This document shows positions 10,320 to 21,950 of a stretch of DNA of 64,000 bases, in pieces. A model generated the notes under the pieces. It searched no databases and was not told the DNA's origin. It was given only the letters and a program-made list of their open reading frames with translations. The stretch lies in contig OY987239.1 of the NCBI GenBank assembly GCA_963920705.1, positions 7,369,871 to 7,433,870 of the forward strand, written 5' to 3'. The position numbers and the translations under genes were made by a program. Each line of letters opens with the position of its first letter. Position 1 is the first letter of the stretch. This stretch comes from Odiellus spinosus (Eukaryota > Arthropoda > Arachnida > Opiliones > Phalangiidae).

Positions 10320-10650
10320 AAGCAAATAAGAAAACGAATCTAATTCACTGCGTGTTTCTTTTCCTAAACTCATTAGGAACGGCAGTCGATTTGGAAAATA
10401 TGAATATTAAATCTATCATTAGTTCGTTTTTGAATTTTTTCGCGTGTCGGTTTCATTAGCGCTGAAAATGTTTAGAAAAGCTTAAGTTAGAAGCCATAAA
10501 AGTCGATATGAGAGGAATCAGTCAAATCGACGCTGGAAGTTTAAAATAAAACACGTTAAAGTAAATTTAGAAACTCGGATAAACCTAATATCTTAGCAGG
10601 GCGAGTTTTAAGAAAACATTAGAAAGTAATTCGCTAAATAAAAGGAGATT
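10320..10650 (+). pseudogene. Receptor promoter cassette with exon 1 deleted
   Basis: This aligns with the unit upstream of exon 1 (AGGAACGGCAGTCGATT, TTTCATTAGCGCTGAAAATG, TAAGTTAGAAGCC, GAGAGGAATCAGTCAAATCG). It then jumps to intron-1-like sequence (AAAGTAATTCGCTAAATAAA) without the ATG exon, so it looks like an internal deletion of a former gene start. Confidence 0.5.
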
Positions 10651-10741
10651 TAAGTCATTTTACTATGGATTCTATTTCTAATAAGATGGTTCATGGGGCT
10701 AAAGATTGTTAAATAACGTGACGACCTGTTTCCTGGGTTTT

Positions 10742-10987
10742 TAATTTTCAGACCAATATAATATTTATGTCTAATCAATTGAAATTCATTCAATTGAAGG
10801 ACATTATACTAAGGACCAGCAATTACTAAACCTTGGTTTATAACCGGTACGAACTGTCCCCTACATATTCTTAACTTACAATTCATAAGACTTGAAACTC
10901 ACTACATTGAAAAAGACGCACTTTTTCTTATTTAAACAACGCAACTCACCCTATAATTAATGATATCCATTTCAGCATCACAGTAAT
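10742..10987. repeat. Interspersed repeat shared with 63070-63279
   Basis: GACCAATATAATATTTATGT, GGACCAGCAATTACTAAACC and ACCCTATAATTAATGATATC occur in the same order at 63070-63279, ending in both places at CATTTCAGCATCACAG. The sequences diverge directly afterwards: here unrelated AT-rich DNA follows, there a LINE reading frame. Family unknown. Confidence 0.6.
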
Positions 10988-11870
10988 CCAGTGGAAGGCA
11001 CTTTTACACACAAAAAACTCACAAAATCGCGAATAAAAATAAACCGGTACAACACGAGTTGAAGACAAAGGCTTAGCGACTACGCGCTTTAGAACTTATA
11101 AAACACTGACGAGAACCTCGTAATACCCTTCGAGTATCAAAAAAATATATAAATTATTTAAACAACAGGTAACGTTAGTGATCACAGTCAAAAGTAATCC
11201 AATAACTAACGCAAATCCGACAGCGACGAGATGAAAAAACAAACATTACAGAGTGTACAGACGCTACTCGGCTACTGGAACTTTGGGAAAACATCTCACT
11301 GCCTCACTCATTCTCCTTCGTGTATTGAGGAGAGCGAAAAAATAGTTCCTGATATTTTTACATATTAAAATTATTTCTCAGGATAATTAGATTGATATAC
11401 GTATCAAATTCATATTATTTATACTTTTAATTGTTACTAAAAGTACTTGTTTGTGTTCTTTAAGCCTATTTTTTAAATAAATTGGGAATCTCAACTTCTC
11501 TAAACTTTTTCCCGCGTATATTATTCCGCGAGCCCTGGATCTTGGAATAGGCCTATTATTTATTTGAGGGGTGGATCAGAGAAGTTCTTCGTTAAGGATG
11601 ATGAGGGGAATTAAAATTGATTTATGTTATATTTTTTATATGTTTTTATCTAAATTGTTAAAAAATAAATTTTCTAGCTTTGGATTTTTTTGGTGGATTA
11701 TATGGTTTCATTTTTAATCCTATTTAAACCTGTATCTAAATAAATCACGAAGAATTAAATTTAATTGTTTATTTGATGTATTTAATTTTTTAGGCCATAT
11801 GACATTAGAATTTAATTTCCAAACAATTTTTTTTTTCAAATAGCTATCCATTAACGAATCTTTCAAATCA
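10988..11870. other. AT-rich non-coding stretch
   Basis: No ORF, TIR or tandem repeat of note. It may include the remainder of the repeat starting at 10742, but there is no second copy in the window to set its end. Confidence 0.4.
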
Positions 11871-12032
11871 TTAACAAATCTTTCAGATCCCGACAAAATC
11901 TTTCAAACCCCCAACAAATCTTTCAAACCCCCAACACATCTTTCAAACCCCCAACAAATCTTTCAAACCCCCAAAAAATCTTTCAAACCCCCTACAATTC
12001 TTTCAAACCCCAGCAAATCTTTCAGATCCTGA
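11870..12032. repeat. 20-bp minisatellite (ACAAATCTTTCAAACCCCCA)
   Basis: About eight units, degenerate at both edges, where CAGATCC replaces CAAACCC. The same repeat occurs in inverse orientation at 14198-14298. Confidence 0.85.
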
Positions 12033-12154
12033 AACCCATTAGCCCCCCTTTAAGCCGATATTAAACAAATAAGAGTATGATTCCCAAGCACTGCGTATCT
12101 CTTTTCGTAAAGTCATTATTGAACGGTAGATTGTAGGGCAAATATGAATAATAT

Positions 12155-12492
12155 CAGAAGCCGATGAAACCCTCCTTTGAAGTCTATTACTCCCGAGTCT
12201 TGTCAACCCCTCTCTGTATGGGTTAGTCTCAAAAATCACGATTCGTACGCCTCCTAACGGTAGATATTTTCGGAGCGGGAGTTCGTCCAGCGAATATCTC
12301 TATCAGCCTTGGAGTTCGTCAAAAAAACGTCGACGTTTGTGGAGAGAGAGAATTTCCAATTTTCCGTAGACAGGGGGGTATGAAGTAGGACCCCTCCGAT
12401 CTCCTAAAATTGTGAGTTTTACCCATACAGAGAGGAGCGCTATATCGAAAATTAGAGTAGTAGACTTCAAAGTAGGGTTTCATCTACTTCTG
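12155..12492 (-). mobile_element. 340-bp MITE, 7-bp target duplication family (copy 3)
   Basis: A perfect 7-bp duplication, ATAATAT (12148-12154 and 12493-12499), flanks the TIRs. Minus orientation; its right TIR has the same CTACTTCTG variant as copy 2. Confidence 0.9.
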
Positions 12493-12639
12493 ATAATATA
12501 TTCGTTGTTTTAGTATCTTTGCTTGCCAGTTTCGTGAGCGCTGAAAATGTTTTAAAATAATGAAAATGAACAACTAATCTTAAAACGTCCTTTTCTGCCG
12601 ATTGCTTTTGGTCATTATGGAACACGAGTTGCTCTAGAT

Positions 12640-12842
12640 AGTCGGGGGGTTAAATACGATTAAGTTAGAAGCTATAAGGGCTGATAAGAGAGGAATCACC
12701 CAAATCGCCACTGGAAGTTCTAAATGACTTAAAATATTGCAATTATCCAATTTGGAGAAAAGTCAACCAAATTGAAATCATCCAATTCGAAGGTGAAAAT
12801 CGGAAATATTTCTTCGACAAATCCTTATAAAATGAATGGAGC
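12640..12842 (+). pseudogene. Relic promoter plus exon 1 of a receptor copy
   Basis: TTAAGTTAGAAGCTATAAGG, GAGGAATCACCCAAATCG and GAAATCATCCAATTCGAAGG lead into a degenerate exon 1: the start codon is GTG, the reading is KIGNISSTNPYKMNG, and the NFTFG part with the splice donor has been lost. Copy 4 of the 340-bp MITE is inserted straight after it. Confidence 0.65.
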
Positions 12843-13178
12843 CAGAAGCCGATGAAACCCTCCTTTGAAGTCTACTACTCTAATGTTCCAAATAGCGCTC
12901 CTCTCTGTATGGGTAAAATTCAGAATTCTACGAGATCGGAGGGGTTCTACTTCATACCCCTTGTCTACGCAAAATTGGAAATTTCTCTCTCCACAAACGA
13001 CGACGTTTTTTTGACGAACTCCGAGGCTGCTAGAGATATTCGCTGGACGAACTCCCGCTCCGAAAATATCTACCGTTAGGAAGCGTACGAATCGCGCTTT
13101 ATGAAACTAACCCATACAGAGAGGGGTAGACGAGACCCGGGAGTAATAGACTTCAAAGGAGGGTTTCATCGGCTTCTG
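12843..13178 (+). mobile_element. 340-bp MITE, 7-bp target duplication family (copy 4)
   Basis: Perfect 7-bp duplication ATGGAGC on both sides. Plus orientation. The target is the relic exon 1 of the preceding cassette; paralogues at 43930 and 55680 show the uninterrupted site. Confidence 0.92.
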
Positions 13179-13195
13179 ATGGAGCTCAAAACACT

Positions 13196-13335
13196 CAGGG
13201 GCGTCGGAAGCGGAGTGGGGGAGGTTGGGCTCGAGCCCATTCGCCCGTCGCACCTGGGGTGACCTAACCCAATATAATTTGGACTTGGACAACTTATTCA
13301 TCCCACCCACTTAAAATTAACTTCCGACGCCCCTG
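13196..13335. mobile_element. 140-bp hAT-like MITE (copy 1)
   Basis: Ends CAGGGGCGTCGGAAG and CTTCCGACGCCCCTG are a perfect 15-bp TIR. The CAGGGGCG tip is typical of many hAT elements. Flanks ACTC-side AAAACACT and GAAACGCG match at 5/8, compatible with an old 8-bp duplication. Copies at the same place in the relic cassettes at 43948 and 55700 show that it inserted before those duplications. Confidence 0.75.
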
Positions 13336-13739
13336 GAAACGCGGAATAAATTCTCCCATCTCCCTTAATCGTAACAGCAATGGTTTCGTATTGAGATTAA
13401 AATAACGCTAAGCGTATTAAAAACTCCGATAAAGCTAAAATCGTTCAAGGGCGAGTTCTACAAAACCATTCTGAAAGTAAAACCAATTAGGTGTAAATTT
13501 AATTTAATAGTTTTTGAGAAAATCGATTTGTAAACGCGAAACTCGGATAATATTGTAGGAAAAGTTGCCAATTTCGGATAAAAATACATACGATTATTAT
13601 TGTTTATTTAATCTTTAACTGGATAATATATGTATTTAACTCTTTAGATCTATCCAATTAATAAAAGTTACAAATTCATAGCTCTAGCCCATTTAGAAAT
13701 CAAATAAAGAACCATTTTTCGGGTCGCTCCAACGAATAA

Positions 13740-14150
13740 CATCAATATTTCGCGCTTGAGTTTCGTTAGCGCCGAGAATGTTTTAAAATAATGAAATTGG
13801 GTTCATTTAATATTAAAATGTTGTTGCCGCGCGTGCCTGACCTTTTCTACCGATTGCTTTTCAACGTTAGAACAAAGGAGAAATCGATTGGTTAACTTCG
13901 TTGTAACGAAACGCCAAAATGAAAGGAGCCAATCAAATCACCGCTCGACCTTTTTGACCAGTTGGTCCAAACTATACTCGGCCAGAAGCCGATGAAAATG
14001 ACTGTTTCATCGGCTTCCGACGCCACTAATAATTATTTTAAAAATATTTGAAATTTCGCAGTTGGAATGAACGCGTAACGAGAGGTTTAAGACGAAAATT
14101 TTATTTCGGAAAAACCCAATAATTTTACGTTCAGCTATCCAGAGATAAGA
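13740..14150 (+). pseudogene. Second relic cassette with exon 1 remnant
   Basis: The 13740-13980 part is cassette-like (GAGAATGTTTTAAAATAATG, CTACCGATTGCTTTTCAACG). An exon-1-like frame at 14106-14144 reads SEKPNNFTFSYPE, matching the TNPYNFTFSLTE of gene B. The following donor is ATAAGA instead of GTAAGA, so splicing is expected to be lost. A near copy lies at 44960-45020. Confidence 0.6.
13983..14018. mobile_element. TIR-only remnant of the 340-bp MITE
   Basis: Only the two outer TIR parts remain, joined by a few bases: CAGAAGCCGATGAAAATG then CTGTTTCATCGGCTTC. The same remnant is present at 44851-44887, so the internal deletion came before duplication of this segment. Confidence 0.75.
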
Positions 14151-14197
14151 CACCATTTTCCCATCTTCCTAATCGACATTCATATCGAGATTGAAAT

Positions 14198-14298
14198 TGA
14201 AAGATTTGTTGGGGGTTTGAAAGATTTATTGGGGGTTTGAAAGATTTATTGGGGATTTGAAAGATTTTGTCGGGATCTGAAAGATTTGTTAATGATTT
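14198..14298. repeat. 20-bp minisatellite, inverse copy of 11870-12032
   Basis: About five units reading GAAAGATTTGTTGGGGGTTT, the reverse complement of the array at 11870-12032. It abuts the MITE at 14299 directly. Confidence 0.85.
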
Positions 14299-14636
14299 CA
14301 GAAGCCGATGAAACCCTCCTTTGAAGTCTATTACTCCCGGGTCTTGTCTACCCCTCTCTGTATGGGTTAGTTTCAAAAAGCGCGATTCGTACGCCTCCTA
14401 ACGGTAGATATTTTCGGAGCGGGAGTTCGTCGAGCGAATATCTCTAGCAGCATTGGAGTTCGTCAAAAAAACGTCGTCGTTTGTGGAGAGAGAGAATTTC
14501 CAATTTTCCGTAGACAGGGGGGTATGAAGTAGGACCCCTCCGATCTCGTAAAATTGGGAATTTTACCCATACAGAGAGGAGCGCTATATCGAACATTAGA
14601 GTAGTAGATTTCAAAGGAGGGTTTAATCGGCTTCTG
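14299..14636 (-). mobile_element. 340-bp MITE, 7-bp target duplication family (copy 5)
   Basis: Both TIRs are present, in minus orientation. Flanks ATGATTT and ATATTAC do not form a convincing duplication, so the flanks may have been rearranged or the copy is recombinant. Confidence 0.85.
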
Positions 14637-14790
14637 ATATTACATTGGTTGGATTTCGAATCTTTGCGCCTGTTTCGTGAGCGTTGAAAATGTTTTAAAA
14701 TAATGAAAATGAACTACTAATATTAAAACGTCCTTTTAGAGGGATTGCTTTTGGTCATTATGGAAAACGCGTTGCTTTACATACTAGGGG

Positions 14791-14939
14791 GGTTTAAATA
14801 CGCTTAAGCTAGAAGCCGTAAAGGCCGAGATGAGAGGAGTCAACCAAATCGACGCTGGACGTTTTAAATAAATCTAAATATTGTGAATTGACCAGTTGGG
14901 CTACGAGGCAAGGCGTCTTTGAAATCAACCAACTTCAAG
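14791..14939 (+). promoter_or_regulatory. Promoter/5' UTR cassette of receptor gene B
   Basis: GGTTTAAATACGCTTAAG, TAGAAGCCGTAAAGGCCG (TATA position replaced by GTAAA), GAGAGGAGTCAACCAAATCG, then GAAATCAACCAACTTCAAG before the ATG at 14940. It has the same order and spacing as in the other genes. Confidence 0.45.
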
Positions 14940-17900
14940 ATGGAAAACGGAAATATTACATCGACAAATCCTTATAATTTCACTTTCAGCCTAACAGAGG
15001 TAAGAATATCGCTCAAAACACGAAATGTCGAATAAATATTCCTATCTCCAATAATCGGCTTTGGCTTTAGAGTTACGGTTTCGTATTGAGATTGAAATAC
15101 CGCTAATCAGATTGAAATACCGCTAATCAGATTAGAATCTCCGATACACCTAAAATCGTACAAGGGCGAGTTTCATGAAAACATTCATGAAATTAATTCG
15201 CAAAATAAAGGGAGATTGAAGTCATTTTCTTATCGATTCTAATTCTAAAAAGATAGTTCGTGGGGGTGGGGGGGCGAGATAAATAGGCAAGGTGATGACT
15301 TGTAATGGCGGTCGAAGTAAGTGTTAAGTTTTACGATTCAAGAAGATTTCGAGTAGGCGTGCTCATTTAAAACCTCGGCCGATTAGAATCTACTTACTTC
15401 TAGATAGTGAAAAGTCAAGGGGGGGGGGGGCACAGAGCTATAAAATCTAGTTTTGAAGGGAAGTTTTTAAATGGGATGGTTGAACTGAAGTCAACGTAGT
15501 GGAGCTATAGAGATAGCACTCTGTGTGTTTCCAAGGTGAACGTATTTAACGGCAAAGGACAACTTATAATGTTAACGAATGAAAGCGTATTTTTTCACGT
15601 ACGACCGGCCTTCGACAGTGGGATCGCGTATAGTGACGAAAAAACTTTAGTTTTCATTTTCTATTCTGGGCCTTTTTTGACCAAATTAGACTTATTTTCC
15701 TCATTGGCTTTCATTATACTATGAGAGCGCGTTTGACTTTTCCAAAGAACGTGCTACTAAAAATAAGACTGGTTTTCTTAGTAAACAACGGCCGGGCGTA
15801 AGCGAAAAAATTGACTTTCGTTTGAAGGACACAGCGTGCTAACTTCATCTAAACGGGTAACCCCGATATTGAATAATATGACCTTTCCAGTACGGTTGAA
15901 AACGGCTATAGTGGGGTCATAGACTTAGCACGCTGCGTCTTTCCAACGAAAATGACAAAGAACAACTTGTCCTGTTAACAAGCGAAAGCTAATTTTTTCA
16001 CCTACGTCCGGCCTTTGGCACTTGAGACGGATATTAGCACGATCGCTTTAGTGATGAAAAAACAACTTTTGCGTAACTAAAAAGACACTGAAAGTGTCGA
16101 TGGACTGCATTTAAACAATAATTTCTTGTTTTGAAACACTTCTTGAAGGGTTTACAACGAAAACATGGCTTAGTTTTAGTACCATGTTCTTTGTAAAAGT
16201 CAAATTCAAAAATACTTTGATGGGAGACTTCTAATAACCATCTTTTGACGGGACACGTGTGCAGATGGTGGATTTAATTCTAATATGACGAAGTAACTTT
16301 CATTTTCAGGATTACAGTAATGTGGCTGATCAGTACGCAAATGGACCGTACATGAGTTATTTTTACGAACATCATTTGTTGCCTTGGCTCATTTTACATT
16401 CTTTAAATAATGTCAATCTCGTTGTAATGAAATCCAAGGATTTGCATAAAGCCCTCCTGAATATTAACATCACTAGTTGGGAGGATGAATACGGAAAGAA
16501 CTCGTTCGGTGTTCTAAATGGGGTAAGTAAACGATAAGGATCTTCACGGAACGTCCGAACTATAGCTGCGTGTCGTATCGCGTGACCTCCGACTAATTAC
16601 GAGTGCATCGTTTGCAAAAGGCCGACAAATCTTAATCTTCTCAATCTCGTTATAAACGAAAGTTGCTAGTTAAAATCCTACACATTGTCCAAGAATTGTG
16701 ATCCCATTTTTAGCTACACCTCCCCTAAGCGGTGACGTGAAGCTATTACATTCGATATAGTTGCCGCCGCCGTTGGAACAGAAGAAAAATATTACTTTAA
16801 AAACTCAAATAGCGCTTAGGCCTAATTTAACTTTGAAAATTTGACAAAAGGGCACGGGATAAGTTCCATATGTAGATAGCCTTTGGGTTTGTGTGTTTCT
16901 GTCAAATACCTTTCCCTGGAGGGGATTGGTTTGCGTCCGCTTGCGCAGTTTCCCACTTGCACATTTTCATTTGCGCGGTTCCCATTTGCGCAGTTTTCCA
17001 TTTGCTCAATTTTCCATTTGCTCGGTACCCATAAGCGCAGTTTTCCATTTGCGCAGTTTGCCATTCGAGCTGTCCACAAATTGACAGGCTAGTTCGAGTG
17101 ATTAACTAGATCTAACCTAACGTAACTTATAATATAACAAGAGGGACAGGCTAGTTCGAGTGATTAACTAACCTAACCTAACATAACCCGCAAATGAACA
17201 CTGCGCAAATGAAAAAAGCGCAAATGGAAAACTGCGCAAATGAAAAACTGCGCAAAAGGAAATGCGCTTTTGGGAACTGCGCAAAAGGGAACGGCGCAAT
17301 TGGAACCTTACCGAGGGATTATATCTGGGGGGGGGGGGATTATTTACCTTGTTCTAAATTGGGGAATTGTCCCAGGGATTATGGCTTACAGGGGATATTG
17401 TCCGCCTTCTGACCATTCTAACCGAAGAGATGGACAATTAAAGTCGCTGAATGTTTCCATACTCCATGTCCAATTCTAATCGATTTTCCACGTAACTATC
17501 GTTTGTCGCGTGCAGATAATTGATACAACGATTCATTTTTATTATTTGGGCAAATGGTCGCCGAGAAAATTTCACGTTTCTCCGTATTTGTACTTTGATT
17601 CCTACGTAATATATTCGTCCGTAAAAATGGATAGGGATGATACGGAAGTGCTGTCGATTCAGGGACTCGGGGACCTGGTTTGGGTTCTGGTGGCTCTGTC
17701 GCTGCTCGCGGTGTCCGCCGTCTCTTCTTACATCGGCAATAGAAAGAAGATGCGCCGTGAAAATCATTTCACTTCGTTCTCCGAGTCAATTTGGATCCAC
17801 GCGGCTGATATTCTAAACAACTGTAAGTATCTTATTTGAAAGCAAATAATTTAACATCCCAGGAGTGTCGCGACCACTCTAGTCAAAACAGAGTCCACGC

Positions 17901-20900
17901 TCACCTCCCGCCTGGTCACGCGCAGGGTTGGGTTATCGTTGGTAGCCTTGGTGACGGACACGAAATGAGAGGCTTTCACTGTGTTCCGCGAACTGCTAAC
18001 ACGGCCGCATCGTCCGGCTCCCGGGTCGCATGCGTCTCTGGGTCTTCTAGGGGTCTCTTCTGCGCGCGACGTTCTTACCCTCCGCGTCCCCGTTGTGGGT
18101 CGAGGTTCCATTGCTGGGGCTGTATGGTACCGCTGTACGGGTTTTGGTCTGCCGAGCCAGCTCTCCGCCTTCCGCTGTCTTAGTCCCACTGCACGTGTGT
18201 CCGGGAGCGTTGGCTCTCTTATGGTCTCGTTTCCCTTTCTCGCACGGCACTTTACGGACCCTGATGTAACCGCGCGGATTGGCGGGGGCGGTATGTTCCG
18301 AGATCACGGTACGGCCCCTCAAGAAATTTCTGAAGTCCTAACAAAGTAGAAATACGTAAATGTCTGATTATAGATTGAAATTAAAAAAGTCTCGAAGTTA
18401 CGGCAAAGATACTTGTAGAAGTTGTCATAAATATAGTCATTACTGTTACATGGATTAGGTTAGAACCCGATGAAACCCTCCTTTGAAGTCTACTACTCTA
18501 ATGTTCCATATAGCGCTCCTCTCTGTATGGGTAAAAATCCCAATTTTACGAGATCGGAGGGGTCCTACTTCATACCCCTGTGTACGGAAAATTGGAAATT
18601 CTCTCTCTCCACAAACGACGACGTTTTTTTGACGAACTCCAAGGTTGCTAGAGATATTCGCTCGACGAACTCCCACTCCGAAAATATCTACCGTTAGGAG
18701 GCGTACGAATCGCCCTTTTTGAAACTAACCCATACAGAGAGGGGTAGACAAGACCCGGGAGCAATAGACTTCAAAGGAGGGTTTCATCGGCTTCTGGTTA
18801 CGTTAATACTATGCTTAATCTAGATGAATGATTAATTGAATTTCGTAGCCAAGTAATTCTTCGAAATGATTTTGGCAGCCGTGGCGTGTGCGAAGATAGT
18901 TTCAGTACCACTGAGATATACGCGAGCCTGGTGGCTCTTGGGAGTAACATTCCTAACTCTATTTTGGTGCGCTGGTTTGAAGAGCGATCTTCTCGTTGAT
19001 GACTCTTTAATCATCGATTCTTTGGAGGATTTGATGTCCAACCCAAAGATTATTTGTTATTTTTTGCCATCTTCACGGTTAATTAAATTGCTCGAGGTAA
19101 CGTCTTGCTCGGTATCCATTCAACCATTAGCCAGAGTGAGGTATAGACCGAGTCACGATAGATAAAAGCTTAAATGGGATATGGGCAGAAGGTGTTAAAA
19201 TAACGCTGGTTCTACATGCGCGGCTAAAGCTGGTTTAAGGATTCAATCCATTTGGTATAAACAGTAGAACTAAAACTTGTAGTGCTCTTTTACTCCACTT
19301 GGTCTATACCCAAGACGGTTTACAGTCCGCTTGCGCATTTTCATTTGCGCAGTAGCCATTTGCGCCGTTTCCCATTTGCGCGGTACCCATTTGCGCAGTT
19401 TTCCATTTGCGCAGTTTGCCATTCGAGCTGTCCACAAGAGGGACAGCCTAGTTCGAGTGATTAACTAACCTAACCTAACGTAACCTAACATAACCTACAA
19501 ATGAACACTGCGCAAATGAAAAAAGCGCAAATGAAAACTGCGGAAATGGAAACCTGTGGAAATGGAAAACTGCGCAAAAGGAAATGCGCTTGTGGGAACT
19601 GCGCAATTGGAACCTTACCCCCAAGACCATCATGATCTCTAGTTACTCTCCAGAGATTACCGTTAATTATTGCAGGACGAAGATTCAAAATACACCAATT
19701 TGAGGCAGCAGCTTCGAAGAAATCCAGATGTTCTTTGGAGGTTGAATGGTAAACCGAATGAAAAATTTGCTAGAGGGAAATCTGTAGTAATCCATGAAGA
19801 TACCTCGTCTCTGAAACCTGGCCTATTCAAGAAGCTCAAGCGAAACAAGAGGAAACTGTACGTGGGAAAGACCAAATATGAAGAATTCTACGCGCACATG
19901 TTCTTCAACAAACGACTGCCTCGCGATATCAAGGAGAGAATCGACTATGTGTAAGAAACCTAAGATTAGAATTACACCTTAAAGTTTCAGTGCGTTTTAT
20001 TTTGTTCTTGGTTTTTAAACATAAACCTTGCGTTTTTTTCACAATTTTTGATCAATTATTTGAATTAGATCATATTTTAATGGAGTTAGTTCCCGACCAA
20101 TCAGATGATAGATTCTTTTCCGCGATGTTTAAGAATAGATATTAAATGCTTGAGATTGTAGGTTTCTAGAACCGGGCATTTCCGTCAATTTAATGAAAAG
20201 CTTAAGTTGTGGTTTACTTTTTCTTACAAACACGAGTCCGATTTTCACACTAAGTATTCCCACATTTGTACTGAAAGGCGGCCAGGCCCAGCTAGAGTTG
20301 AAATCGCGACGGCCGGGCGAGACACGCTCCTTCGTTTCGCACGAGAGAGGGGAGAGTCGTTTCCGTCGATACATTTTCACCCCCGTAAACGACAAAGTTC
20401 AGTTCAATATTTGTACCGCTTCTTGTCTTTCAAATTTCGTAACTCGACCGTTCAGAGTTTTCGGATTTTTTCCCCTCTCCTCGCGCGAAAGCTCTGACGA
20501 CAAAACTTTCAGGAACCACGAACCAATCATAATATGAATTGTTGTAAACTTGAAGCATGATTTACCCGAAATTTTAGAAATAAACGGCCATATTTGCGCT
20601 AATTTTTAAAAAGGAGGAAATTCAAATTAAAAAAAGAGGCTTAGCAAAGAGTCGCGGATTCGCGTGGCGAAATGAGAACACACGTTTAATATATAAAACT
20701 TTAAAAAATATTTTCTGAGAGAATAACTTCAGTGGTTCATATTTTAAAAGAATCTGAAGCTGGTAGTATCACGTTAGGAGAAAATAAGAAATACGTTTTT
20801 TATTAGCGCAACGAGAGTAACCGAAACGAGACAGTTGGAGCCATATTATCGAAAAGAAAAGTTCAATAAACGAGGAAACGTATTCGAATCGGATAAGTCG

Positions 20901-21062
20901 ATGTCTTTTAAGGCAATGAACATGGTGTATCTGACCGTCGTTTTCCGTCTTTTGATTATCGGCCTATCATTTTCAACAGTAACCTTCTTCTTCGAATATT
21001 TCTCGACAAAACGTTGGCGAAAAAGATCCGTATTGATTTCAACTACATATCACCACATTTAG
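14940..21062 (+). CDS. Divergent ionotropic receptor (IR/iGluR-like channel), gene B
   Basis: Exons 14940-14999, 16310-16522, 17516-17822, 18879-19096, 19676-19950 and 20807-21062 give 442 residues. Exon 1 reads MENGNITSTNPYNFTFSLTE; exon 2 starts DYSNVADQYANGPYMSYFY. M1 (GLGDLVWVLVALSLLAV) is in exon 3, AWWLLGVTFLTLFWCAGLKS with DSLEDLMSNP in exon 4, LPRDIKERIDYV at the end of exon 5, and M4 (VYLTVVFRLLIIGLSF) in exon 6, followed by a basic tail WRKRSVLISTTYHHI. The exon 5 donor is GT|GTAAG; the codon is completed by the C opening exon 6. Introns 2 and 4 each carry an independent Foldback-like element, intron 3 a GC-rich block and a 340-bp MITE. No frame breaks were seen. Confidence 0.8.
16928..17312 (+). 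mobile_element. Foldback-like element with 16-bp repeat arms (FB-B2)
   Basis: It starts GGTTTGCGTCCGCTTGCGC and ends GCAATTGGAACCTTACC. Flanks AGGGGATT and GAGGGATT are near-identical. The arms have few 16-bp units in opposite orientation. The core is partly duplicated, with two TTCGAGTGATTAACTA segments and CTAACCTAACCTAACATAAC. It lies in intron 2 of gene B. Confidence 0.8.
17880..18340. repeat. GC-rich intronic block, intron 3 of gene B
   Basis: It is homologous to 51815-52260 in intron 3 of gene E (CGTCCGGCTCCC, GGGTTTTGGTCTGC, CCGGGAGCGTTGGCTCTC, CGCGCGGATTGG). Overlapping ORFs on both strands are not conserved as proteins between the two copies. Presence at the same place in B and E implies it predates that duplication. 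Origin unknown. Confidence 0.6.
18461..18796 (+). mobile_element. 340-bp MITE, 7-bp target duplication family (copy 6)
   Basis: The left TIR begins TAGAACCCGATG (degraded), the right ends CATCGGCTTCTG. Flanks ATTAGGT and GTTACGT match at 5/7. Plus orientation, in intron 3 of gene B. Gene E lacks it, so it arrived after the B/E split. Confidence 0.85.
19317..19619 (+). mobile_element. Foldback-like element with 16-bp repeat arms (FB-B4)
   Basis: Perfect 8-bp duplication CCCAAGAC directly outside GGTTTACAGTCCGC and GGAACCTTACC. The arms are short and opposed, around a core with CTAACCTAACGTAACCTAAC. It lies in intron 4 of gene B, the same intron as the giant copy in gene A but with a different target, hence an independent insertion. 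Confidence 0.85.
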
Positions 21063-21499
21063 AATAAATGTACTTTTTAAGAAGCGGAAAGCGAAACTAG
21101 GTGTTTCTATCATTCCTTTATTTTGAAGGAGTACAGACGTTTTTCTTTGGACTCTCCGATTGCTCTGGGAGCCATCCGAGAGACATAGATGCAATTTTGG
21201 AGCAGTCTGAAGAAAAACGCCAATAAATTCTTTCTTCGCGGATGATTCCCACAAGGTCAAACCTAACTCGGACTAATTACCCTGGCTGCAAAAATTCCAA
21301 ATATTTTCAAAATGCGCGCTGTGAACCCCGAATAAGAGAGACATAATATTTTCATCTTTGAACGAAGAATGCAAAAAGACAGCTAAACACAGAGAGGAAT
21401 GTGGATGTAAAAGACGCAACTTGGCGTCATAACTTCCCCAGGGCTGGGCGACAATTCGCAGTATCCCTGGACTACTAAATCGTTCAAGATGTTCGTGAC

Positions 21500-21950
21500 G
21501 CGGCCTTTTTTTTTTAATGAAATATTCCTTCTTTTCTCGATTCAATGATAGATTATTTTGGACCATCTACAAGATTTGTAGAAAGATAAGAGCAAACTTG
21601 CAACCGTATTCAATGTAAGATGACGTCCGAACGCTCATAATTACGCTGAAGTATTCACCCCGGAAGACTTTCTTCAAGTGCCGAGTACACGCGGTTTAAC
21701 ACTTCGTACCAATCAGCGGATCAGCTTCCTCAACATTTTCTTCAATTATATGGAACCCTGGCTTTCCGCCGACGCTTTAAGCATACGCGAGTTAATAAGC
21801 GCTTATAATATTTCAAAATATCGTCACGTGACTATACGGGCGAGGATGGAACGCTCGATTACCGATGATCGAATCGGAAAATCAAAATACCACCGATCGA
21901 GGGGGTTCACTACTCCACGTAACAGGTTTACAAGCCCGTAGGTTATTTGA
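21500..21950 (+). other. Conserved 3' block with 33-codon micro-ORF, after gene B
   Basis: The ORF 21517-21618 reads MKYSFFSRFNDRLFWTIY, continues KICRKIRANLQPYSM and stops at TAA. Equivalent ORFs follow genes C, D and E. A further conserved stretch follows (STRGLT words), then a likely polyadenylation region with AATAAA near 22060-22075. It could be 3' UTR, a separate micro-peptide or a decayed exon. Confidence 0.45.

Noticed and set aside
12852-13079. Recurrent ORFs such as MKPSFEVYYSNVPYSAPLCMG at many sites
   Set aside because: They are translations of the 340-bp MITE TIR and interior. They shift frame between copies and occur in both orientations, so no protein is maintained.
17160-17190. 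CCTAA (TTAGG) runs as a telomere or chromosome end
   Set aside because: Only 3-5 degenerate units at the core of each Foldback-like element, flanked by ordinary sequence on both sides.
17836-18349. GC-rich ORFs of 90-122 codons on both strands in intron 3 of gene B
   Set aside because: The E paralogue does not keep the same frames; open only because stops are rare in GC-rich DNA.
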